A stretch of 64,000 nt of DNA, from the NCBI RefSeq assembly GCF_019599145.1, contig NZ_CP080647.1, positions 1,612,001 through 1,676,000 on the forward strand. Reading direction: 5' to 3'. The notes under the pieces were generated by a model. That model had not been told where the DNA came from and made no database searches. It saw only the letters and a list, made by a program, of their open reading frames with translations. The stretch's first letter is position 1, and every line of letters begins with the position of its first letter. The translations under genes were made by a program, and so were the position numbers. Shown here piece by piece: positions 8,663-16,662 of this stretch. The stretch is from Streptomyces akebiae (GTDB taxonomy: Bacteria; Actinomycetota; Actinomycetes; Streptomycetales; Streptomycetaceae).

Positions 8663-9430
8663 TCACTCGGCCCTGGCGATCGTGGCGGCGGTCTCCTGAA
8701 GGGCCGCAGCAACCGCTGGCATGTTCTGTTCACGCAGACGCACGGCGGGTGCGTACACGGAGATCGCGGCGAGCGGTTCCCCGATGCGGTTGCGGATGGC
8801 CACGCCTACGCCGTGCAGGTCGTGTGCACTTTCCTCGAGGTCTGCCGCCCATCCCCGGACTCTGACTTCCTCCAACTCCACCTGAAGCAGCGGCCACTCA
8901 GTGATGCTTCCTGCCGCCGTGGCAGGGAGCGCGGCCGGGAGTGTCGCGCGTACATCTGCCGGGTCGCGCAGTGCGAGCAAAGCCTTGCCCGCCGCTGTGA
9001 CGTGGGCGGGGAGCTCCTGTCCGAGCGGAACGCTGACGCGCAGGACATGCCGGCACTCGACTCCGTCGAGTAGTCGGACGACGGCCGCATCCAGGGAGTA
9101 CAGGCACACCGTCTCCTGCAGCTTCTCGGAGAGCTCCTCCAGGGGTCTGCGCGCCTGTCGTCGGACGTCCAGCTGGGCGATTGCGGCCAGTCCCATGCGT
9201 ACGAGCTGCGGCCCCGCTGAGTATCCGTGCTGGCCAGCATCGTGGCGGAGGAAACCCGTGCGCTGCAGGGTGACCAGGATGCGGTGTGCGGTGGAACGTG
9301 AGATACCGAGCTCCCGGGCAGTTTCGGTAACACCGACTTCCCCCCGGTCATACGCCAGGACTAGAACATCCAGGGCCTTCGTCACCGACGCCAAGGCCTC
9401 TGTCGCCGACAGATGCTTGCCATCCACCAT
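8663..9430 (-). CDS. IclR-family transcriptional regulator
   Basis: About 255 residues from ATG 9430. The winged helix (VTKALDVLVLAYDRG, then VTETARELGISRSTAHRIL) is followed by the IclR effector domain (ETVCLYSLDAAVVRLLDGV, and PLGQELPAHVTAAGKALLAL near the ligand pocket). The frame is open upstream to 9553, but that extension is Cys/Arg-rich and unlike any IclR protein, so the internal ATG is preferred even though its ribosome binding site is weak. It faces the Nudix gene convergently and has no obvious metabolic target beside it. Confidence 0.88.
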   Translation of the reverse strand: MVDGKHLSATEALASVTKALDVLVLAYDRGEVGVTETARELGISRSTAHRILVTLQRTGFLRHDAGQHGYSAGPQLVRMGLAAIAQLDVRRQARRPLEELSEKLQETVCLYSLDAAVVRLLDGVECRHVLRVSVPLGQELPAHVTAAGKALLALRDPADVRATLPAALPATAAGSITEWPLLQVELEEVRVRGWAADLEESAHDLHGVGVAIRNRIGEPLAAISVYAPAVRLREQNMPAVAAALQETAATIARAE

Positions 9431-9708
9431 GAAGGAACCGTAACGCTCACACGTTCCCGGAGACCGGGAGCTTCGACAGAATCCACACGTCAGAATTCCG
9501 CGATGGCACGTCTCACAGTTCCGGTGCGGCATCGCACGAACCCGGCTAGCCAACTCTGCGCCAAGACAGGTCGAGTCCTGCGATAACCCCGACCGGACTT
9601 GCCGCGCTTGAGCGCACTGTTGACCGTTTGATAGTGCCTCACAGGAACTGCGTGCGTGCCACAGTGTGCCGTCCCTACACTGGCAGCGACCTTCCTTAGG
9701 AGTTCGCT

Positions 9709-10230
9709 ATGGCGGGATACCGGACCAGCGCACCTGCGTCAGACAAGGGTGTCTACATCGGCCAGGCCCGGCATGCCGTGAAGGAGCTGATCACTTCACT
9801 GCGCGGCGAGTTGGCGACATTGGAGGCTGTGTACGCGATGATGTGCCAGGGCGCCGAATCCACCGATGTCCGCGAGGAGCCGCCGGTCACTGGCGAGGAC
9901 GCGGAAACCGCCCAGGCTTCCCGGGAGAGTCCGTCTGAAGTTTCTGTCGCCGACGAGGATCCTTCGTCCGAAGATGCGCGCCCGGGGATTGGCACTCGGA
10001 CCCTGGGGCCACCGCGTAACGGAAGCATGCGCGATGCGATCCTCACACTCCTGTGCGCTGCTCAAGAGGCAATGTCCATCACCGATATCGCGGCAGCGGT
10101 GCGCCCGGGAGCGGACGCGACGGTCCGATCATCCGTAGGAAAAACCCTCAACCGCATGAAGCAACTTGGTGAGGTGGAAAGCGTAGCACCGGGAATGTTC
10201 CGGGCCGTGCTGTCATCCCGGGCTGCTTGA
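9709..10230 (+). CDS. Small protein with C-terminal winged-helix domain
   Basis: 173 residues. The N-terminal 45 residues form a helix (QARHAVKELITSLRGELATL). The middle (about 45-105) is acidic and Ser/Pro-rich and probably disordered. The C-terminal 65 residues (MRDAILTLLCAAQEAMSITD onwards) look like a winged helix-turn-helix that ends in a wing (LGEVESVAPGMFRAVL). A good TTAGGAG site precedes the ATG. A strong hairpin terminator follows. I do not recognise a named family; a DNA-binding role linked to the neighbouring mobile module is possible. Confidence 0.65.
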   Translation: MAGYRTSAPASDKGVYIGQARHAVKELITSLRGELATLEAVYAMMCQGAESTDVREEPPVTGEDAETAQASRESPSEVSVADEDPSSEDARPGIGTRTLGPPRNGSMRDAILTLLCAAQEAMSITDIAAAVRPGADATVRSSVGKTLNRMKQLGEVESVAPGMFRAVLSSRAA

Positions 10231-10262
10231 TCCACCCGAGAACGACCCTAACCCAACCAGCA

Positions 10263-10293
10263 GGCCTCCCTCGATTAGCGGTCGAGGGAGGCC
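10263..10293 (+). terminator. Rho-independent-type hairpin
   Basis: A perfect 12-bp stem, ggcctccctcga paired with tcgagggaggcc, around a 7-base loop lies 32 bp after the stop of the winged-helix gene. It has no U-tract, as is usual in Streptomyces, and would serve as its terminator. Confidence 0.75.
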
Positions 10294-10440
10294 GCCAAAC
10301 ACGCGAACGGACGCTTCTCCTAGCAGGGTTCCGGTCCGTCGCGCACGTTCACTCTAGCGCTCCCATGGGTGGCGCTATAGGGCGTCTACGCCATTCCGTA
10401 CTTGAGCGTGCACGACTGACCTCAAATTGGCAATTGGGGA

Positions 10441-10761
10441 TCAGTCATGAGCACATTGGGTCGCATTCGATCCGGGCCAGAGCGCCAGGCCCAGGGCGCG
10501 CTCCAGTCGGCAGACCGTCAGCACATCCGGCCAGGTGGCGCCCGCCAGCAGATCGCCGATGGTCTGTCTGCCGACGTTGCTCTGGGCGGCCAGGGCACGC
10601 AGCGAGAGCTCCGGCCTCTCACGCAGGGCGGCGGCGAGGCGGCGGGCAATCGTCTGGACCACCGCCGCGGCGGGCTCCCCGGCGATCCGGGCATCCGGCC
10701 ACTCCTCCGGATCGACGGCGTAGCTCCATGGCGGCGCCGTGCGCGCTCGGCCTCCGGTCAT
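10441..10761 (-). CDS. Small XRE-type helix-turn-helix regulator
   Basis: 106 residues. The C-terminal half is a Cro/CI-like HTH (LSLRALAAQSNVGRQTIGDL followed by LLAGATWPDVLTVCRLERAL). The N-terminus (PPWSYAVDPEEW) is short and acidic. AAGGAA lies 10 bases upstream of the ATG. The gene is divergent from the recombinase-like gene, with a perfect 20-bp palindrome in the 90-bp gap, 40 bp from its own start. That is the arrangement expected for an autoregulated repressor of a mobile element. Confidence 0.8.
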   Translation of the reverse strand: MTGGRARTAPPWSYAVDPEEWPDARIAGEPAAAVVQTIARRLAAALRERPELSLRALAAQSNVGRQTIGDLLAGATWPDVLTVCRLERALGLALWPGSNATQCAHD

Positions 10762-10801
10762 AAAGATGCGTTCCTTCAGATCGTGATCGACACTGACACC
10801 A

Positions 10802-10821
10802 GTGGCCGGTTAACCGGCCAC
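10802..10821. promoter_or_regulatory. Perfect 20-bp palindrome in a divergent promoter (copy 2)
   Basis: gtggccggttaaccggccac is a perfect inverted repeat, framed by TGACA on the left and TGTCA on the right. It lies between the divergent HTH gene (start 10761) and recombinase-like gene (GTG 10852), so one bound dimer could control both. A near copy sits upstream of the Nudix gene at 8096-8115. Confidence 0.75.
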
Positions 10822-10851
10822 CTGTCATGGGCCTTGCGCCTGGAGGTCGCT

Positions 10852-11787
10852 GTGTCGAATCGCCTGCTGGCCTACACACCGAAGGCGGAGACGGTGCCAC
10901 CCGCCCAGTGGCGCCGCATCGCTCCGGTCGTCCGCTCGCTGGGATTCATGGCCGTCGCAGCGGGGCCCTACGGCCCAGACGTGGTCATGACGCCGCTCGC
11001 ACGGCTGGTCGCCTGGGTCGAGGCCCAGGGCCTCCCGCTCGACCCCTCGGTGATCCTTGACCAGAGCACCGTCGAACGCTTCATCCTCGTCGGCTGCCGC
11101 GACATGGCCGCCAACAGCCGCCGAACCTGCAGCAGCCAGCTGCGCCGGGCCTCCGAAGCGCTCTTGTTGGACCAGCTCGGACAGCATCCGCCGATCCGGC
11201 TGAAGGCCACCGCCGCCCCAGTAGCCCCCTACCCGCCAGCGGAAATCGCCTACTGGCTGATCTGGGCGCAGAGCCTGCCCACCTCGGCCCAACGGCGCAA
11301 CGCCTGCCTGCTGTTCTGTCTCGGCGTCGGTTGCGGGCTCGCCGTTGAGGATCTTGTGTACGTTCAGGGGCGGGACATCCTGGCGGGCCCTACCGGCCGG
11401 GCACTGGTGAAGGTGCACGGGCGCCGTCCGCGCACTGTCGTATGCCGGTACGCCTACGAGGAACTTTTGCTGGCGGAAGCCGCCCACATCCCGGCAGACG
11501 CGTACGCCTTCCGGCCGGACTGGCAGGACCGCACCAGCAAGCACATCGCATCGGACTGGCTGGCCAGGTACCCGCGGATCATCGGCCGTAGTGACGGTGC
11601 AGTGCTGCAGACCCAGCGGCTGCGCACGACCTGGCTCGTCGATCTGCTGAATGCAGGTATTCCGCTGAAGGTGATCCTCAAAGCGTCCGGACTCGGGACC
11701 CTGCACAGCCTCTCGCGATACCTCGTCTTCCTCCACGACGTGCCCGAAGCGGAGGCATCCGATCTGTTGCGGGGGGCGGCGGCATGA
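10852..11787 (+). CDS. Degenerate tyrosine-recombinase-like protein
   Basis: About 311 residues from GTG 10852, which has GGAGG six bases upstream; the frame is open further upstream, but that part overlaps the palindrome and HTH gene. The C-terminal half follows the phage-integrase layout: FCLGVGCGLAVEDLVYVQGRDI at about 155-176, QRLRTTWLVDLLNAGIPLKV near 254, and a terminal LSRYLVFL with a candidate Tyr near 290. The first catalytic Arg (GLR in the family) is Ala here and the box II His (HxLR) is Gln, while the second Arg is kept. It may be a DNA-binding accessory rather than an active integrase. Its stop overlaps the next gene's ATG. Confidence 0.65.
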   Translation: MSNRLLAYTPKAETVPPAQWRRIAPVVRSLGFMAVAAGPYGPDVVMTPLARLVAWVEAQGLPLDPSVILDQSTVERFILVGCRDMAANSRRTCSSQLRRASEALLLDQLGQHPPIRLKATAAPVAPYPPAEIAYWLIWAQSLPTSAQRRNACLLFCLGVGCGLAVEDLVYVQGRDILAGPTGRALVKVHGRRPRTVVCRYAYEELLLAEAAHIPADAYAFRPDWQDRTSKHIASDWLARYPRIIGRSDGAVLQTQRLRTTWLVDLLNAGIPLKVILKASGLGTLHSLSRYLVFLHDVPEAEASDLLRGAAA

Positions 11788-13682
11788 GCAGGAAGAACCC
11801 GGAAGACAAACCCTGCCGGCGTACCGGCCTCGCTTTACGCCCTGCACCGCAGGCCCCCGGCCGGACCCTCAACGACCGCGTTGTGAGGCAAGTCTTCGAC
11901 CTCGTGCGCCACAGCGGAGTACTGGAACGCCTTCCCTCCAACGAGCACCGGCCAGGCCCGAAGGGCTTCCCGTTCCGCACAGTGCTGATCGGCCTGATCT
12001 TGTCGCAGTACATGGGCGAGAGCGCGAACATCAACGACGCATGGGAGACGCTCTTCTTCGCCTTGTCTCCAGGGTCCAAAGCCCTCCTTGACGTCCCCGA
12101 CGTCGACCTGCACATCCGCGAGGGCGCAACCCGAGAAGAAATCGACCGCATCGCGCACCACCAGTACGCAACGTCGAAGCGCGTCTACCGGTCCTGGTCC
12201 TCGATGACCCGGCGCCTCGACCCTGCACCGCACGACCGCCGCAAGCGGCTGTCTCTCAGCGAGGCCAAGAAGATCCGACGGAAGTGGAATGCCCGTGACA
12301 ACCAGGACACCGTGCGTAACCTGGAGGCCATCGCCCAGGATCTGATTCTCGCTCCGGTGATGGCTTCCTACCGGCGCGGCGACTTCGCTCGGTGGCCTGG
12401 TCACATCGCGGTCGACGACACTCCGGTTCCGGTCTGGGGCAAAGAGCCGGACTACCACCAGGACCGGGCCTCGCTTGAGATCACCGCCGGGATGTACGTG
12501 AAGGGAGGAACGCAGAAGAAGTCGCCCAGCGGCAAAGCTGCGGCCTCCACGAACACTGGCACCCGGCGCGGCACGGCAAACAAGCCAGTGCCTCGCAAGA
12601 CCAAGTCGGCACGGGAGAAGAAGGCCAAGGCGCCGGAGAAGAGAGAGTTCCGCTACGCCATGATGGCCGCGTTCCCAGGCCATGGCCATGGCGACCTCGC
12701 TGGCGCCTACCCCGCGGTCTGCCTCGGCATGATCCTTCACACCCCGGGCACCGAACCCGGCCCGGCCACCCTGCGCGCCATCCAGCCGGCCTTCGAACGA
12801 GGCCTGGTCAAAGACCTGTTCTGCGCCGACCGGGGCATCACCCAGGCCAAGCCTCACAACCTGCATCTGCAGCTGCTCAAACTCGGCCTCAACGCGGTGA
12901 AGCACTACAACGACGACAAGGTCGACCGGCAGGGAGAGTTCCGCGGCATGCAGCTGGTCGGCGGCGAGTTCTATTGCCCGCTGATGCCCACCCCGTTGAT
13001 CACCGCGGGCGCCACATACATCGACAGCCGCACGGACGAGGACCGCGCCCACGCACTCAACCTGATCCAGTCCCGGAAGGACTACCAGACCAAGATCAAG
13101 GAGTACGGGCCCGCAGGGGACCAGCGTCGACAGTGCCCCGCCCTCGGGTCCCACGCCACGGTCACCTGCTACCGCCGGCCCCAGCCACGCCCGTCCACCG
13201 TCGTCGACCTCGACGCCCCCACTGTCCGTACCCCGGCAGCCCTGCCCACCATCCCCAGGCCCAACCGGGACACCCCCGTCTACCCCGATATCTGCAGGGG
13301 GAAGAGCATCACCGTCCCGGGCACCGTGTTGGCCAAGTGGCGGCAGAAGTACCCCCTGTTCACCCCTCTGTGGCAGGAAGCCTGGTCCGGACTGCGCAGT
13401 CAGAACGAGGGCGGCAACGGCAACCTCAAGAAGTCCGCCCTCGACAGCATCGACAATCCCCAGCTCCGCCTGCCGCACGGACGCGTCGCACAGACCCTGC
13501 TCAATGCCGTCATCATCTTTGTGGCGAACCTCAGAGCCATCCGACGGTTCCTCCGCGACCAGGGCATCCAGCCCCGCAAGGCCAGCACGCAGAGCGCCGG
13601 CACCCAACCCGGTGAGCCCTCCGATCCGCCCCTGGCGCGACCGCTTCCGACCGAGGAGGTCGAGCCTCCGCCACGCGAGTGA
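11784..13682 (+). CDS. DDE-type transposase-like protein
   Basis: 632 residues. Candidate RNase-H-fold acidic residues are in AVDDTPVPVW (about 210), LFCADRGITQAK (about 348) and RSQNEGGNGNLKKSALD (about 541), followed by a helical NAVIIFVANLRAIRRFL end as in IS4/IS1182-like transposases. A Lys/Arg-rich insert (about 245-290) lies between the first two. The N-terminus has the FRTVLIGLILSQYMG pattern of transposase N-terminal domains. It is translationally coupled (ATGA) to the recombinase-like gene. I could not place it in a named IS family, and no terminal inverted repeats were found. Confidence 0.7.
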   Translation: MSRKNPEDKPCRRTGLALRPAPQAPGRTLNDRVVRQVFDLVRHSGVLERLPSNEHRPGPKGFPFRTVLIGLILSQYMGESANINDAWETLFFALSPGSKALLDVPDVDLHIREGATREEIDRIAHHQYATSKRVYRSWSSMTRRLDPAPHDRRKRLSLSEAKKIRRKWNARDNQDTVRNLEAIAQDLILAPVMASYRRGDFARWPGHIAVDDTPVPVWGKEPDYHQDRASLEITAGMYVKGGTQKKSPSGKAAASTNTGTRRGTANKPVPRKTKSAREKKAKAPEKREFRYAMMAAFPGHGHGDLAGAYPAVCLGMILHTPGTEPGPATLRAIQPAFERGLVKDLFCADRGITQAKPHNLHLQLLKLGLNAVKHYNDDKVDRQGEFRGMQLVGGEFYCPLMPTPLITAGATYIDSRTDEDRAHALNLIQSRKDYQTKIKEYGPAGDQRRQCPALGSHATVTCYRRPQPRPSTVVDLDAPTVRTPAALPTIPRPNRDTPVYPDICRGKSITVPGTVLAKWRQKYPLFTPLWQEAWSGLRSQNEGGNGNLKKSALDSIDNPQLRLPHGRVAQTLLNAVIIFVANLRAIRRFLRDQGIQPRKASTQSAGTQPGEPSDPPLARPLPTEEVEPPPRE

Positions 13683-13718
13683 CGCACCTCCGTCGCGCTC
13701 CGCCCCCTGAAAACCCCA

Positions 13719-13757
13719 CATGCCTGCGCCACGGCTACCAGCCGTCGCGCAGGCATG
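13719..13757 (+). terminator. Hairpin after the transposase-like gene
   Basis: catgcctgcgc pairs with gcgcaggcatg (11 bp), with a second nested ggct/agcc pair inside. It lies 37 bp after the stop of the transposase-like gene and probably ends its transcript. Confidence 0.65.
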
Positions 13758-13857
13758 TCCTGTTTCCGCAGGTGAGAGGCGCAGTACCTGGACCGCCACC
13801 GCCTCACCCCCTCATCGAGCCGATCACGAGGCTCAAGGCCCCAGAAACGACGAAATA

Positions 13858-13882
13858 CCGGCGAGTCACATGACTCGACCGG
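13858..13882. repeat. Interrupted inverted repeat between the mobile module and tRNA-Leu
   Basis: ccggcgagtca, two bases, then tgactcgaccgg: the arms match except for one extra base. It sits 42 bp from the 3' end of tRNA-Leu, and the 9-mer tcgtgaacg occurs twice just after it (13887 and 13909). It could be a recombination site, an operator or part of the tRNA terminator; the sequence alone does not decide. Confidence 0.4.
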
Positions 13883-13923
13883 TAATTCGTGAACGCTTCG
13901 GGACGATATCGTGAACGTCCCTG

Positions 13924-14011
13924 TGGTGTCCGAGGGGGGACTTGAACCCCCACGCCCGATAAAGGGCACTAGCACCTCAAGCTAGCGCGTCTGCCATTCC
14001 GCCACCCGGAC
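13924..14011 (-). tRNA. tRNA-Leu (GAG)
   Basis: 88-nt class II tRNA on the minus strand. The acceptor stem GTCCGGG pairs with CTCGGAC, with one G-T pair. The D-arm starts GGCGGAATGGCAGACGC, the anticodon stem CTAGC/GCTAG holds loop TTGAGGT (anticodon GAG), and a long variable arm plus the T-arm GGGGGTTCAAGTCCCCC follow. The CCA end is encoded. It reads CUC codons. It marks the right end of the putative island. Confidence 0.95.
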
Positions 14012-14097
14012 CAGGTGTCTGCCGCCTTGCCAGGGGTGTTCCCGGCGGCGACATGGACAACAATACCAAGGTTTCGGAGTGCCTTTCACCTGCATAT

Positions 14098-14129
14098 CCG
14101 GGCCCCGGGCGGGGCCGTGCGGGGCCCGG
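14098..14129 (-). terminator. GC-rich hairpin after the aldehyde dehydrogenase operon
   Basis: ccgggcccc pairs with ggggcccgg (9 bp) around a 14-base loop, about 70 bp beyond the aldehyde dehydrogenase stop codon and ahead of tRNA-Leu on the same strand. It would separate the two transcripts. Confidence 0.5.
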
Positions 14130-14196
14130 TCGGGCGGCTCCGCACGGCCTCACCAGAGGTGATCGGACGGTCACGATCCGGCCACTCCAGACCAGG

Positions 14197-15765
14197 TCAG
14201 GCCGCGGACGGCATGAGGTGGTACTCGGGGAAGTTCCCCGGCAGCCGCTCCCCCGCCGGGCCACGGGTGACGGCCTTCACCAGCAGCTCGCCGCCGACGA
14301 AGGCACCCCGCCACGAGGCGCCGAAGCCGCCGAAGAGCTCGTCGCGGTCGCCGCGTGAGCGGGGCCTGCCGTGGCCGACCTTGAACGCCCGGATCTGGGG
14401 TGCGAGCCGCTCGTAGGTCGCCCGGTCGTCGGTGGACAGGGTGGCGACGAGCGCGCCGTTCGAGGCGTTCATCGCCGCGAGCAGCTCGGCCTCGGTGTCG
14501 ACCAGGACGATCGTGTCGACCGGGCCGAAGGGTTCCGCGTGGTGGAGCGGGGAGGACGAGGGCGGGCCGAGGAGGGTGACGGGCTGGACGTACGCGCCGG
14601 TGTCCTGGCCGGGCAGGAAGCGCGCGTCGGCGAGTCGGCCCCGGTGCAGCGGAACGGCGCCCCGGTCGACGGCCTCGGCGACCTGGTCGGTCAGCTCCTT
14701 GGCCTTGGCCGCGTTGATGACGGGCCCGAAGTCCAGCGGCGGGTACGGGTCGTCGGGGTGCTCCACGGCCAGCGGGTGGCCCACTCTGAGGGTGCGGACC
14801 GCGGGGAGGTACGCCGCGAGGAACTCGTCGAACAGCTCGCGCTGGACGACGAAGCGCGGATAGGCCGTGCAGCGCTGTTTGCCGTAGTCGAAGAGTTTGG
14901 GGACGACGGCGGTGAGGGTCTCCCAGTCGGTGTGGTTCCAGATGCCCCAGGTGTTCAGGCCCTCCTGTTCCAGGACGTGGCGTTTGCCGAGGTCGGCGAC
15001 GGCTGTGGCCACGGCGGCGCCCGTGTCGCGGCCGCCGACGAAGGAGACGCAGCCGATCTCGGGGGCGCGGACCAGCGCCTCGGACAGTTCACGTCCGCTG
15101 CCGCTGACCAGCGTGACGGGGACGCCTTCGCGGGCGGCGAGCGCACTGGCGAGGGTGAGGCAGGCGACGCCGCCGTCGGTGGGTGTCTTGGCGATGACGG
15201 CGTTGCCCGCCAGTGCTTGGACCAGCATCGCGTGGACGAGCACGCTCATGGGGTAGTTCCAGCTGGCGATGTTGGAGACCGGGCCGTCGAGGGGGACGCG
15301 CCCTTGGACCATGGGTTCGATGCCGTCGACGTACCAGCGGACGCCGTCGATGGCCCGGTCCACGTCGGCCTGTGCCAGCCGCCAGGGCTTGCCGATCTCC
15401 CAGACGAGGAGCAGGGCGAGCAGTTCGCGGTGCTGGGTGAGGGCGTCGAGGGTGGCGGCGACCCGGGCGCGGCGTTCGGCGAGGGGGACGTGGCGCCAGG
15501 CGCGGTGCTGGTCGAGACAGGCCCGGACGGCGTGGTGGGCGGTGGCGCCGTCCAGTCGGGGCGGGCCCGCGACGGGGCTGCCGTCGACGGGGCTGGTGGC
15601 GGGCAGCGCCCGGCCGTCGGCCTGCCAGGAGTTGTTCCAGAGGTTGAGGACCCGGTCGTCCCGGAAGGCCTCGGGGGCGACGGCGAGACAGCGCCGCCAG
15701 GCGTCGGTCCAGGCGGTGCCGGCCTTGAGGGTGAGGGCGGGGGCGGGTGTCGGTGTGGGGGTCAT
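14197..15765 (-). CDS. Aldehyde dehydrogenase family protein
   Basis: About 522 residues. ALDH features: SNIASWNYPMSVLVHAMLVQ near the cofactor site, the LEQEGLN segment carrying the general-base Glu near 275, and the catalytic Cys in KQRCTAYPRFVV near 312. The usual GQxC context is changed to KQRC, so substrate preference may differ from standard NAD-ALDHs. It follows sucD with the stop and ATG one base apart, and GTG 15774 is an alternative start. As the third gene of a sucC-sucD operon divergent from oxalate genes, it may oxidise an aldehyde feeding or leaving a CoA thioester, for example glyoxylate; this is inference. Confidence 0.85.
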   Translation of the reverse strand: MTPTPTPAPALTLKAGTAWTDAWRRCLAVAPEAFRDDRVLNLWNNSWQADGRALPATSPVDGSPVAGPPRLDGATAHHAVRACLDQHRAWRHVPLAERRARVAATLDALTQHRELLALLLVWEIGKPWRLAQADVDRAIDGVRWYVDGIEPMVQGRVPLDGPVSNIASWNYPMSVLVHAMLVQALAGNAVIAKTPTDGGVACLTLASALAAREGVPVTLVSGSGRELSEALVRAPEIGCVSFVGGRDTGAAVATAVADLGKRHVLEQEGLNTWGIWNHTDWETLTAVVPKLFDYGKQRCTAYPRFVVQRELFDEFLAAYLPAVRTLRVGHPLAVEHPDDPYPPLDFGPVINAAKAKELTDQVAEAVDRGAVPLHRGRLADARFLPGQDTGAYVQPVTLLGPPSSSPLHHAEPFGPVDTIVLVDTEAELLAAMNASNGALVATLSTDDRATYERLAPQIRAFKVGHGRPRSRGDRDELFGGFGASWRGAFVGGELLVKAVTRGPAGERLPGNFPEYHLMPSAA

Positions 15766-15766
15766 G

Positions 15767-16651
15767 TCACGCACCGCCTTCCAGGGCGGCCAGGACGAGG
15801 CGGGCCGTCTCGGTGGGGGTGTTCCCGACCCGTACCCCGACCGCCTCCAGCGCCTCCTTCTTCGCCCGCGCCGTACCGGAGGAGCCGGAGACGATCGCGC
15901 CGGCGTGGCCCATCGTCCTGCCCTCGGGAGCGGTGAAGCCGGCGATGTAGCCGACGACCGGCTTGGTGACGTGGTCGCGGACGTACGCGGCGGCGCGTTC
16001 CTCGGCGTCGCCGCCGATCTCGCCGATGAGGACGATCAGTTCGGTGTCGGGGTCGTCCTGGAAGGCGGCGAGGCAGTCGATGTGGGTGGTGCCGACGACG
16101 GGGTCGCCGCCGATGCCGACGCAGGTGGAGAAGCCGGTGTCGCGGAGTTCGTACATGAGCTGGTAGGTCAGGGTGCCGGACTTGGAGACGAGGCCGACGC
16201 GTCCGGGCTTGGTGATGTCGGCGGGGATGATGCCCGCGTTGGACTGGCCGGGGGTGATCAGGCCGGGGCAGTTGGGGCCGACGATCCGGGTGCCCTTGGC
16301 CCGCGCGTAGGCCGTGAAGGCGACGGAGTCGTGGACGGGGATGCCCTCGGTGATGACGACGGCGAGGCCGATCCCCGCGTCGGCTGCCTCGACGACGGCC
16401 GCCTTGGCGAAGGCGGGCGGGACGAAGACGACGGTGACGTCGGCGCCGGTGGCCTCGATGCCCTCGTGGACCGAGCCGAAGACGGGGACGGCACGGTCGT
16501 CGAAGTCGACCGTGCGGCCGGCCTTGCGGGGGTTGACGCCGCCGACGACGTTCGTGCCGGCCGCGAGCATGCGGCGGGTGTGCTTCATGCCCTCGCCGCC
16601 GGTCATGCCCTGGACGAGGACCTTGCTCTCCTTGGTGAGGTAGATGGCCAT
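15767..16651 (-). CDS. sucD: Succinyl-CoA synthetase-like alpha subunit
   Basis: 294 residues, the usual length for SucD. The N-terminal CoA-binding Rossmann domain ([20 protein letters not shown]) is complete, as are the GPNCPGLI segment and the phosphohistidine site [15 protein letters not shown] near 246. With the beta subunit upstream (11-bp gap) it forms an ADP/GDP-linked acid-CoA ligase. Location opposite an oxalate operon, with an aldehyde dehydrogenase downstream, suggests an accessory paralogue acting on a C2-C4 acid rather than the TCA-cycle enzyme; substrate is not readable from sequence. ATG 16651 is chosen because the upstream frame is a shadow of sucC. Confidence 0.88.
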   Translation of the reverse strand: MAIYLTKESKVLVQGMTGGEGMKHTRRMLAAGTNVVGGVNPRKAGRTVDFDDRAVPVFGSVHEGIEATGADVTVVFVPPAFAKAAVVEAADAGIGLAVVITEGIPVHDSVAFTAYARAKGTRIVGPNCPGLITPGQSNAGIIPADITKPGRVGLVSKSGTLTYQLMYELRDTGFSTCVGIGGDPVVGTTHIDCLAAFQDDPDTELIVLIGEIGGDAEERAAAYVRDHVTKPVVGYIAGFTAPEGRTMGHAGAIVSGSSGTARAKKEALEAVGVRVGNTPTETARLVLAALEGGA

Positions 16652-16662
16652 GTCCGGGCTCC

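Noticed and set aside
8020..13924. Duplicated tRNA-Leu 3' end as attL/attR
   Set aside because: No second copy of the tRNA 3' sequence could be found by eye on the left side of the island, so an integrative element at this tRNA is not claimed.
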